Origin: Hymenobacter cellulosilyticus | GTDB taxonomy: Bacteria > Bacteroidota > Bacteroidia > Cytophagales > Hymenobacteraceae | NCBI RefSeq assembly: GCF_022919215.1 | Contig: NZ_CP095046.1 | Span: forward strand, 2,966,501-3,030,500 | DNA: 64,000 nt | Direction: 5' to 3' | Part shown: positions 47,658-55,763 of the stretch, one piece after another | Layout of the letters: the number at the start of each line of letters is the position of its first letter | How positions within the stretch are numbered: position 1 is the stretch's first letter | Position numbers and translations under genes: made by a program | The notes under the pieces: model-generated | Told to the model about the DNA's origin: nothing | The model's input: the letters and a program-made list of their open reading frames with translations, nothing else | Database searches by the model: none

Positions 47658-48565
47658 ATGGAACAGCATCGGCACACAGAGGTCATTATCATTGGGGCAG
47701 CTACGCGGGGTTGGCGGCGGCTATGGCGCTGGGGCGGGCCCGGCGCCGGGTTGTCGTGCTCGACAGCGGCTTGCCCTGCAACCGGCAGACTCCGCACGCC
47801 CACAACTTCCTTACCCAGGATGGGGAAACGCCCGACACCATCCGGGCCAAGGCCCGGGCCCAGGTTTTGGCGTATCCTACGGTAGAACTATTAGCCGGTG
47901 AGGCCGTGGTGGCGGTCCGGGAAGGGCCAGGCTTTGTGGTAACTACCGCCGCCGGCGCCACCCTGCAGGCCGATAAGCTAATCTTTGCCACCGGCGTGAA
48001 AGATCTGCTGCCGGCCACGCCGGGCTTTGCCGAGGCCTGGGGCATTTCGGTGCTGCACTGCCCGTACTGCCACGGCTACGAAGTGCGCGACGAGCCCCTG
48101 GGCGTACTCGGCAACGGCGACCTGGGATTCGAGTTTGCCCGTCTCATTCACCACTGGAGCCCCAACCTGACCTTGTTTACCAACGGCCCCGCCACCCTAA
48201 GCCCTGAGCACATCCAGCACCTGCAGCAGCGCGGGGTACGGATTGAAGAAGGGGAAATCCTGAGCCTGGAGCACGAGGCGGGCTACCTGCGGCAACTGGT
48301 GCTGGCCGGTAAAGCACCGGTGCCGCTTACCGCCCTGTTTGCCCGCGTGCCCTTCGAGCTACACTGTACCCTGCCCTTGAGCCTGGGCTGTGCCGTAACC
48401 GAAACCGGCCTGCTGCGGGTAGATGAGATGCAGCGCACTTCCGTGCCTGGCATCTTCGCGGCCGGGGATGCCACCACGCCCATGCGCGCCGTAGCGGCGG
48501 CCGTAGCAGCCGGCACCAAGGCGGGCGCCATGCTAAACCACGAGCTGATCGGGGAGCAATTCTAG
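47658..48565 (+). CDS. thioredoxin-reductase-like NAD(P)/FAD oxidoreductase
   Basis: About 302 residues. N-terminal FAD motif, after repair VIIIGGSYAGLAAAMALGRA; VVLDSGLPCNRQTPHAHNFL; redox-active CPYC in VLHCPYCHGYEVRD; and the second FAD motif GIFAAGDATTPMRAV. The frame breaks at the G run 47694-47697; one G restores GGSYAG. The NAD(P) region is LGVLGNGDLGFEFARL, lacking the classic GxGxxA, so cofactor choice is uncertain. Similar proteins reduce small disulfides or act in thiol-dependent detoxification. It is preceded by a palindromic operator-like site. Confidence 0.87.
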
Positions 48566-48692
48566 CCCGGCTGGGATGGGCGTGGATACAATAGGCGGCC
48601 CGCTAAAGTAGGCCAAGTAACTCATTTTATGTACTAATGTCATAGGAGCGGCTGGTAGGCTAAGCGTTTAGCCAATGCTTTCCTTCTTGTCT

Positions 48693-48790
48693 GTCATCCT
48701 GAGCGTAGCGAAGGACCTTATCACGTTCGAACGAGTCTTAACCACGATGGTCGTGCCGAGGGATAAGGCCCTTCGCAAGCTCAGGATGAC
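48693..48790. repeat. inverted REP-like element
   Basis: Arms gtcatcctgagcgtagcgaa...ccttat (48693-48721) and ataaggcccttcgc...aggatgac (48763-48790) pair with few mismatches. Same family as 38829-39042. It lies in the gap between the flavoprotein and DMT-transporter genes, which end facing each other, so it may also act as a terminator. Confidence 0.8.
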
Positions 48791-48811
48791 CGATACTTTT
48801 GCAGCTGCGCC

Positions 48812-49243
48812 TTAGCTGGCTTCGGGCTTGGAGAAGGCAATGAGAATGGCCCCGCCAGCCATGAGCACGGCGCCTACGACCAGCTGCCAGGTTACCTTCT
48901 CCTTGAGAAACACCACCGCCAGAATGATGGCAAACACCAGGGAAACCTTGTCGAAAGAAGACGTTTGGGAAGCCTGGCCCAGCTTCAGGGCTTGAAACGA
49001 GAACAGGGACGAGAGGCAGGTAATAATGCCGGCCGCCACCAGAAAGCCCCAGGTGCGGCCCTCAATCTGGGCTACGGTAGGCAGCAGGCCCTTCCAGGCC
49101 ACCACGCCCCAGGCCACAATGATGATCAGCACCGACTGCACGGCGAAGGCCACGCTGGGCTCCACGTTTTTAACGCCAATCTTCGACAAAGTCACCACCA
49201 CGGCGGCCGACATGGCGGCCAGCAACGAAAACACAATCCACAT
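48812..49243 (-). CDS. EamA-like DMT-family transporter, single-domain
   Basis: 143 residues with five hydrophobic helices and only one EamA unit, versus the usual two (about 300 residues), so it probably works as a dimer. MWIVFSLLAAMSAAVVVTLSKIG, VLIIIVAWGVVAWKG, FLVAAGIITCLSSLFSFQALKLG, VSLVFAIILAVVFLKEKVTW and AVLMAGGAILIAFS are clear. Substrate unknown. Intact; ends 22 bp from the REP-like element. Confidence 0.85.
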   Translation of the reverse strand: MWIVFSLLAAMSAAVVVTLSKIGVKNVEPSVAFAVQSVLIIIVAWGVVAWKGLLPTVAQIEGRTWGFLVAAGIITCLSSLFSFQALKLGQASQTSSFDKVSLVFAIILAVVFLKEKVTWQLVVGAVLMAGGAILIAFSKPEAS

Positions 49244-49402
49244 ATACGCTGAACAGAAAAGAAGAAATACACTTATTGCTTGATACTACGAGGGTTAGGG
49301 TCCCGACGGATAGTAATTGTTGATGCCAATTCTTCTATATTCCGGCTCAGCTCCGGGGTTCGGAGCTGGCATTATCTATCCATCTTTTCCCTTTATGCGC
49401 CC

Positions 49403-50104
49403 ATGGCAAAGTATGAATCCCGGTTCGACAATTTCTTTCTTAACCTGCGCCTGAACCGCGCCCAGTTTGGTGATATGGCCGGCTTTACGCTTCAGGCCCT
49501 GCGCCAGAGTACCGAAGCGGCCCGCTATGAAGAGCTGATCAAGGACCTCGACGCAGCCCTGACGGCCTACTCCGCAGCCCACACCGGCCAGCTCTCCGGC
49601 GAGGCCCAGGGCGCCACCGTCACGGTGGCCCAGGCCCTGCTCGACTTTCGGGCCTATGTCAAGCGCGTGGAGCGCCGGCACGTGACGCCCACCTACGATG
49701 AGTTTTCGGCCGATATAGCCGCCATCTTCCCCAAGGGCCGGGCCGCGCTGACCAACAGCATTCAGGCCCGGGTGCTCGATGCCTTCGGGGCCTTCCTCAT
49801 TGCGCTGGCCTCCCGGCCCGCCGCCTTCCCGGCCGCCGTGCGCGCTGAGGGGCAGGAGGTGTACCGCAACCTGAAAACGGCCCTGGAACTGGCCGACGCG
49901 GCCCACGCCACGTCCTCCACCCACCGCACCGACCTGCACGACGGCCGCGAGGCCACCTGCCGGCAGCTGTTCCGGGCCTACGCCACGCTGCTGCTCACCC
50001 ACTACGAGTACCCCACGCGCGTGGCCGGGTACTTTGATCTGAGCCGGGCCCTGATATCGAAATCGGGCAAGAAGGCTCCGGCAGCCCTGCAGCCTCAGGC
50101 CTAA
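49403..50104 (+). CDS. hypothetical helical cytoplasmic protein
   Basis: 233 residues from ATG 49403 (MAKYESRFDNFFLNLRLN); the frame is open upstream to 49280 but those residues look like translated promoter DNA. No recognised domain. Predicted mostly alpha-helical with regular Leu/Ala spacing, no signal or membrane segment, basic tail KSGKKAPAALQPQA. The gene ends 25 bp before the palindrome array, whose first copy forms its terminator-like hairpin. Function unknown. Confidence 0.75.
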   Translation: MAKYESRFDNFFLNLRLNRAQFGDMAGFTLQALRQSTEAARYEELIKDLDAALTAYSAAHTGQLSGEAQGATVTVAQALLDFRAYVKRVERRHVTPTYDEFSADIAAIFPKGRAALTNSIQARVLDAFGAFLIALASRPAAFPAAVRAEGQEVYRNLKTALELADAAHATSSTHRTDLHDGREATCRQLFRAYATLLLTHYEYPTRVAGYFDLSRALISKSGKKAPAALQPQA

Positions 50105-50128
50105 GTAGAGAGCCGGAGTCAGACTAGC

Positions 50129-50165
50129 AAAAAGCCCTTGGTACGCCCGTACCAGGGGCTTTTTA
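50129..50165 (+). terminator. terminator-like hairpin formed by array copy 1
   Basis: Arms aaagcccttggtacg and cgtaccaggggcttt pair over about 15 bp with one mismatch/slip and are followed by tttt. It is 25 bp after the 49403-50104 stop and is built around the first 14-bp palindrome of the array. Confidence 0.6.
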
Positions 50166-50365
50166 GTGCCAAATCAGGCATGGTACGCGCGTACCACGCC
50201 CACTTGTGTCGTTTGGGAGGGCTCAGTACGGGCGTACCAAGGCCTTCCCAAAGCCGAAAAGCCTTCGGTACGGGCGTACTGAGGGGTATTTGGGGGCGGG
50301 ATGGCCTTGGTACGCCCGTACCGAAGGCTTTTATTATTACCACCCGGCCCTGGCACGCGCGTACT
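50140..50365. repeat. phased array of six 14-bp palindromes (consensus GGTACGSSCGTACC)
   Basis: Copies start at 50140, 50182, 50225, 50267, 50309 and 50352, a period of 42, 43, 42, 42, 43 bp. Copies: ggtacgcccgtacc, ggtacgcgcgtacc, agtacgggcgtacc, ggtacgggcgtact, ggtacgcccgtacc, ggcacgcgcgtact. The 28-29-bp spacers differ from each other, but several begin or end with ccttgg/aaggctttt-like arms that extend individual palindromes. It fills the 405-bp gap before the small membrane protein gene; the rest of the gap holds nothing recognisable. Confidence 0.85.
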
Positions 50366-50509
50366 GGACTCAATTTGGCTGCATGACATTGAGGGCCAGA
50401 AGCAGGCAGGCACTCACGGTTACGGGCCCGGCTGGCAAGCGCCACCATAACCTTGCGGGCCCAACCCGGGTACTTTCTACCAGACACTTGTATCCTTAGA
50501 CAACCCGCT

Positions 50510-50879
50510 ATGAACCAGCCCATCTCCCGGAAGCAGCACGGCTTCACCGACTTCAGTTATATTCCCCTGGCCTTGAGCATGCCCAAGCTGGCCGGGTTTG
50601 AGCACCACAAAAAGGCCGCTCTGCTCACGCAAGTCCTAGCCGGCAACGTGGCCCTTTCCAGCCTGTTTACCCGCGCCGAGTGGGGCGGGCTCAAGAAGAT
50701 GCCCTTCAAAGCCCACCTCGCCCTCGACGTGGCCAACGGCGTGCTGGCGGCCGGGGCGCCCTGGCTGTTTGGGTTTGCCCGCAACAAGGCCGCCCGCAAC
50801 GGCTTCCTTGTGCTGGGGCTGTCGGTCTGCTGGCCGGCCTGCTGACCCGCCCGAGGAAATGCCCGCCGCGGGCAAGTAG
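50510..50879 (+). CDS. small four-helix membrane protein (SPW-repeat-like)
   Basis: About 123 residues from ATG 50510 (MNQPISRKQHGFTDFSYIPL). Four hydrophobic stretches, including VLAGNVALSSLF, HLALDVANGVLAAGAPWLFGF and, after repair, GFLVLGLSGLLAGLLTRPEE. The HLALDVANGVLxxxxPWLFGF arrangement resembles SPW-repeat-type proteins. Two base losses are inferred: gg 50824-50825 and ccc 50850-50852; the first is well supported by the helix it restores, the second less so (it adds PEEMPAAGK). Function unknown. Confidence 0.65.
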
Positions 50880-50896
50880 CTGAAGCAGAAACTTTG

Positions 50897-50939
50897 CCGG
50901 CCCGGCGCCGCCCCTGTAGGGGTGGGGCCGGGCCGTTTT
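50897..50939 (+). terminator. GC-rich terminator before topB
   Basis: Arms cggcccggc...gcccc and gggg...gccgggccg, closed by tgta, followed by tttt. It lies about 20 bp after the small membrane protein gene. Confidence 0.75.
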
Positions 50940-51060
50940 GCGTCCGGCCCCATGCGTGGATGCCTGCGGGAAACGACCTTTTTGCGCCGTATCTTTGTTG
51001 ATTCCCTGCCGGCTTTTCGTCGGCGTACTCTGTGTTTCCACCCAGCGAGAATCTGCGATT

Positions 51061-53585
51061 TTGAAAGTTTGTATTGCCGAAAAGCCCAGCGTAGCCCGTG
51101 AAATTGCCCAGGTCCTGGGTGCCAGCCGCAAGATGGATGGTTACTTCGAGGGCAACGGCTACCAGGTCACCTGGACGTTTGGGCACTTCTGCCAGCTGCG
51201 CGAGCCCGAAGACTACCGCCCCGAGTGGAAGCGCTGGAGCATTCACGACCTGCCCATGGTGCCCGACAACTTCGGCATCAAGCTCATGCGCCGCGACGAC
51301 GGGGTGGTGCGGCAATTCAACGTGATTAAAAACCTGCTGGCCGGGGCCGAGGAAGTCATCAACTGCGGCGACGCGGGCCAGGAAGGGGAGGTGATTCAGC
51401 GCTGGGTGCTGATGGAAGCCAAGTACCGCAAGCCCTTCAAGCGCCTCTGGATTTCGTCGCTCACCGAAGACGCCATCCGCCAGGGCTTTGCCAACCTGCG
51501 CGACGGCTCGGAGTTCGATAACCTCTACCAGGCCGGCAAAAGCCGGGCCGCCGGCGACTGGCTGCTGGGTTTGAACGCCACACGGTTGTTCACGCTTAAG
51601 TACGCCGCCGGGCAAAAGCAGGTGCTCAGCATCGGGCGGGTGCAAACGCCCACGCTGGCCTTGCTCGTGGACCGCTACCACGAAATTCAGAACTTCCGGC
51701 CCGAGCCCTACTGGGTGCTGCGCACCGAGTACCGCGGCACCATGTTCAGCCACGTGGCCCTGGTCAAGAAGGGCAAGGACGACGACGAGCCCGACGAAAA
51801 GGCCCGCCTGAAAGCTCGCGGCTATTTCGTAAGCCAGGAAGAAGCTGATGCCGCTATGGCCGCCGTGAAAGACGTGCCCCTGACCGTGACGGGCGTGGAA
51901 ATCAAAAAGGCTCTGGAGTCGCCGCCCTCCCTGTTTGACCTGACTTCCCTGCAGGTGCAGTGCAACAACCAGCTGGGTCTCTCCGCCGACGACACGCTCA
52001 AGACTGTGCAGGCCCTCTACGAGAAGAAAGTAGTGAGCTACCCCCGCGTGGATACCACCTTCCTGCCCGACGACCAGTACCCCAAAATTGCCGGCATCAT
52101 GCAGGGGTTGGGCGCGTATCATAGCCTTACGCAGCCCCTGCTGGCCACCAAGATCCGCAAGAGCACTAAGGTTTTCAACAACAACAAAGTCACCGACCAC
52201 CACGCCATTATTCCCACCGGGGCCAGCGCCGGCGGTTTGGGCGGGCACGAGCACAGCGTCTACGACATCATCGTGCGCCGCTTTCTGGCCGCGTTTTACC
52301 CCGACTGCGAAGTTTCGAACACGACCGTAACGGCCGAAGCCGCGGCGCACCCGTTCCGCGTGCGGGGCCGGCAGATCCTAAACCCCGGCTGGCGCATCGT
52401 CTACGGGGACCCGACCCAGCAGCAGGCCCCCAGCACCGCCAAGCCCGGCGAAGGCGACGACGACGTGGTAAGCACCGTGCTGCCCTCGTTTGAGAAAGGC
52501 GAGAGTGGCCCTCACAAGCCCCGCCTCGACCAGAAGCAAACTCAGCCCCGCGCGACTACACCGAGGCTATGCTGCTGCGCGGCATGGAAACGGCCGGCCG
52601 CAACGTGGACGACGAGGAACTGCGCCAGGCCATGAAGGAAAACGGCATCGGCCGGCCTTCCACCCGCGCCGCCATCATCGAAACCCTGTTTAAGCGCGGC
52701 TACATCCGCCGCGACAAAAAGAAAATCGTGCCCACGCCCACCGGCGTCGAGCTTATCGGCCTGATTCGGAACCCCACGCTGAAGTCGGCCGAGCTGACGG
52801 GGCAGTGGGAGCGGAAGCTGCGCCAGATTGAGTCGGGCAACCTCGACTCAGGCCTGTTCCTGGACGAGCTCAAGATGCTGGTGCGCGAGATGGTGCAGGA
52901 AGTAAAGCAGGATGGGTCCCGCCGCTCCATCACAGTGCCCGGCGCGGGTATTTCGGCGGCTACGCCGGCGGCCGTGCTGCCCATCAAGCCCGCGGCGGCT
53001 ACCCCGGCCGTACCCGGTAGCCTGGGTTCGTGCCCGGCTTGTAAGTCGGGGCATATCCTAAAGGGCAAAACGGCTTTTGGCTGCTCCCGCTTCCGGGACA
53101 ACTGCCAGTTCCGCCTACCTGCGCAGTACGAGGGCAAAAACCTGACCGACAAGCAGGTTTCGGCCCTGCTCACCAAAGGCCGCACCCCGGTTATCAAGGG
53201 CTACGTGGACGAAATGGGCAATAAGTTTGACGCCGCCGTGCGCCTTACGCCCGAGCACGCGCTGGAACTGGTGCGGGCCGCCGAAAGCAAGCCCACCACG
53301 CCCGTCGACCCCGGCATCATTCCCTGCCCGGTGTGCAAGCTCGGCACCATGCTGCGCGGCAAGGCGGCCTGGGGCTGCTCCCGCTTCCGCGAGGATTGCC
53401 AGTTCCGGGCCCCCTTCGAGTGGGGCGGCAAAACCCTGACCGAAACCCAGATGAACCAGCTGCTGCGCAAAGGCAAAACCAGCGTTATCCGCGGCTTTGT
53501 GTCGACTAAGACCGGCAACCGCTACGAGGCCGCCCTGCAAGTGAACGGGGAAGGCCGGATTGAGCCCGTGTTTGATAAGGGGTAA
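51061..53585 (+). CDS. topB: DNA topoisomerase III (type IA)
   Basis: About 841 residues. Relaxes and decatenates DNA by single-strand passage. Toprim domain: KVCIAEKPSVAREIAQVLG and NCGDAGQEGEVIQRW; gate domain: AGKSRAAGDWLLGLNATRL, QVLSIGRVQTPTLALLVDR; active-site Tyr in KKVVSYPRVDTTFLP. The C-terminus carries two Cys-containing units, CPACKSGHILKGKTAFGCSR and CPVCKLGTMLRGKAAWGCSR, likely duplicated zinc-finger-like DNA-binding modules. The frame breaks at the C run 52546-52549; one C restores QTQPPRDYTEAMLLRGME. Start is a TTG at 51061, since homologues begin at the KVCIAEKPS strand; the ATG at 50938 would add about 41 unmatched residues. Confidence 0.92.
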
Positions 53586-53610
53586 ACCAGTCATTCAGCT
53601 TATAGATTAG

Positions 53611-53934
53611 ATGTCCAAACGCCCGCCGAAACTTCAGCCTCAGCCGCTCCCACCTCCGCCGCCCCCGGCCGGAGCCTTATTTAAGGCGCGCTTCCTGGGC
53701 TATGCCGTGGGGCTGCTGCCCATTTTCGGGATGCTGCTGCTGTTTCGGCGGGCTGGGCCGCAGTGGGTAGGCCTGCTGCTGAGCGCGGCAGGGTTTTACC
53801 TCTCGGTGCAATTGCAACAGTCAGCCCGGAAGCGGTTTCCCTACGACTTTAAAAACCGGGAGGAATGGCTGGCGCTGGGCTTGTACACGGCCTTGGTGCT
53901 GGCCGTGGTGGTTGGTATTTCTTACTGGAGCTAG
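53611..53934 (+). CDS. small membrane protein, function unknown
   Basis: 107 residues. Proline-rich cytosolic N-terminus (QPLPPPPPPAG) then three hydrophobic helices: FLGYAVGLLPIFGMLLLF, PQWVGLLLSAAGFYLSV and LGLYTALVLAVVVGISYW, with a basic/aromatic loop RKRFPYDFKNREEW. No family recognised. Begins 25 bp after topB and may be cotranscribed with it and with the hydrolase gene that follows. Confidence 0.7.
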   Translation: MSKRPPKLQPQPLPPPPPPAGALFKARFLGYAVGLLPIFGMLLLFRRAGPQWVGLLLSAAGFYLSVQLQQSARKRFPYDFKNREEWLALGLYTALVLAVVVGISYWS

Positions 53935-53990
53935 GCCCCAATGGATGAACAGCTGGCTCAGCAATACGTTCGGGCGCAACGCTACTTAGT

Positions 53991-55401
53991 ATGTCTGATT
54001 CTCAGCTCTTGCCCTGGATTCAGGTGGCTCCCGGAGTGCCCTATTTCCAGACCGAGCAGGGCCAGGACTGGACGCCCATTGGGCAAAACGACGCCGTAAC
54101 CTGGCCGGACTTTGCCAGCCTGTTTCGGCGCCGGGATATAGCGGCTGTCGACCGGCACCTGGCCTGGCTGGCGGCCCACGGCGTCACCTGCCTGCGCTTT
54201 ATGCTGGAGTACTGCCAAACGGAAAACCGCTACCTGGAACGGCCGGTGGGCCACTTTCAGCCCAACATGGTGCGGCTCTGGGACGACCTGTTTGCCCTCT
54301 GCCAAAGGCATGGGCTGCGCCTGCTGCTCACGCCCTACGACACCTTCTGGATGTGGCGGCGCTGGGCCCGGCATCCCTACAATCAAGCCTTGGGCGGACC
54401 GTGCCAGCGCCGCTCCCAGTGGCTGCTGTGCCCCAGGATGCGGCAGGCAATCAAAAACCGGCTGAGCTTTGCTACCGAGCGGTGGGGCGGGAGCGGGACC
54501 CTGTTTGCCTGGGACCTGTGGAATGAAATCCACCCGGCCCACGCCGGCAACGACACGGCCGTATTCCACGAGTTTATCAGCGACATCAGCAGCCACCTGC
54601 GGCAGGAGGAATTGCGGCTGCACGGGCGTAGTCACCCCAGACCGTGTCGTTGTTTGGGCCCGTGCTTGGTCAGCACCCGGCCGTGTCGGAGGTGATATTC
54701 CGGCACCCGGCCCTGGATTTCGCCTCCACCCACTTCTACGATAAGGCCACTATCGACAACCCGCGGATACGGTGGCTTCGGCCATCTGCACCGGCCAGCT
54801 GGTGCGCGAAGCCCTGGCTCACCTGAGTCCGGCGCGGCCTTTCTTCGACTCCGAGCACGGGCCGATTCACGCCTTTAAAGACCGGAAGCGCACCTTGCCC
54901 GAGCCGTTCGACGATGAGTATTTCCGCCACATGCAGTGGGCCCATCTGGCCTCGGGCGGGGCGGGCGGCGGCCTGCGCTGGCCCAACCGCCACCCCCACG
55001 TGCTGACGCACGGCATGCGGGCTGCCCAGCGTAGCCTGGCCCGTTTCACCGCCCTTATCGACTGGGACCGGTTTAGGCGGCGCAACCTAAACGCCGAGAT
55101 TCACCTCTCGACGCCCGCTTTTGCTGGCTTTGCCTGCGGGGATGACAACCAAGCGGTAGTATGGCTGCTGCGTCAGGACCAGCGCGACAAGCAGCGGCTG
55201 GTACGCAAAACTGCCGGGGCGTTGCCCGTGCAGCTGGTGGTGCCGAGTTTGTCAGCGGGGCCGTACGTCATTACTCTCTGGGACACCGTAGCCGGCCAAG
55301 TAGCGGGGCAGGTTTTGGCTGCTGCCGATGCCGCGGGAAACCTGCTGGTGGAGCTGCCGCCCGTGGTTACCGATATTGCCCTGGCCATTACGCCGGCCTA
55401 A
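53991..55401 (+). CDS. GH5-like (cellulase/mannanase clan) glycoside hydrolase
   Basis: About 470 residues. (beta/alpha)8 fold features: HGVTCLRFMLEYCQTENR, RLLLTPYDTFWMWRRW, the acid/base Glu in FAWDLWNEIHPAHAG and a candidate nucleophile Glu in RPFFDSEHGPIHAF. A C-terminal beta domain of about 90 residues follows (VVWLLRQDQRDKQRL..., GPYVITLWDTVAGQV). Two breaks, C runs 54635-54638 and 54760-54762, each need one C (SHPQTVSLFGPVLGQ; IDNPADTVASAICTG). No signal peptide is visible at ATG 53991, so it may be cytoplasmic; substrate unknown. Confidence 0.78.
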
Positions 55402-55533
55402 GGATACTTCGGGCGGCAGATATTTTGCCGACACGGGCCCGAAGTTCTTCCACACACCCTGCCTACAGCTTGCGTATAGCTCTGGGTTTCGCGCTTGTTT
55501 TGTTCACCATACCTTACTTCACCTCGCCTTTTT

Positions 55534-55763
55534 ATGTCGCCGCAACTGGGTAAGTTATTCGTCCTGCTGGGGTTGGGTCTGGCGCTTATCGGGGAGTTCT
55601 GTGGCTGGGTGGCGGCAGCTTATTCAGCTGGTTTGGGCGCCTGCCCGGCGACATCCGCATCGAGCGGCCCGGCTTCCGGCTGTATTCCCCGCTGGTGTCG
55701 ATGCTGCTGGTGAGCCTGCTCTTTAGCCTGATTATGTGGCTGGTGCGGCGGCTGGGCACTTAG
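55534..55763 (+). CDS. DUF2905 family membrane protein
   Basis: About 76 residues. Two helices flanking the conserved motif: KLFVLLGLGLALIGGVLWLG, then FGRLPGDIRIERPGFRLYSP and VSMLLVSLLFSLIMWLVRRL. GRLPGDIRIER is the DUF2905 signature. The frame breaks at the G run 55591-55594; one G restores IGGVLWLGGGSLF. The stop overlaps the convergent Lgt-like gene by 4 bp. Function unknown. Confidence 0.85.

Noticed and set aside
50140-50365. CRISPR array
   Set aside because: Repeats are only 14 bp and vary between copies, spacers share flanking arms with the repeats, and no cas gene is in the window.
50119-50547. 142-residue frame across the palindrome array
   Set aside because: The 42/43-bp alternating period changes reading frame between units, and the repetitive GTGVPR/YGRTKG translation is a by-product of the palindromes.
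50557-52350. 597-residue open frame on the minus strand
   Set aside because: Antisense to topB and the small membrane protein gene; His/Gln/Gly-rich shadow translation without a domain.
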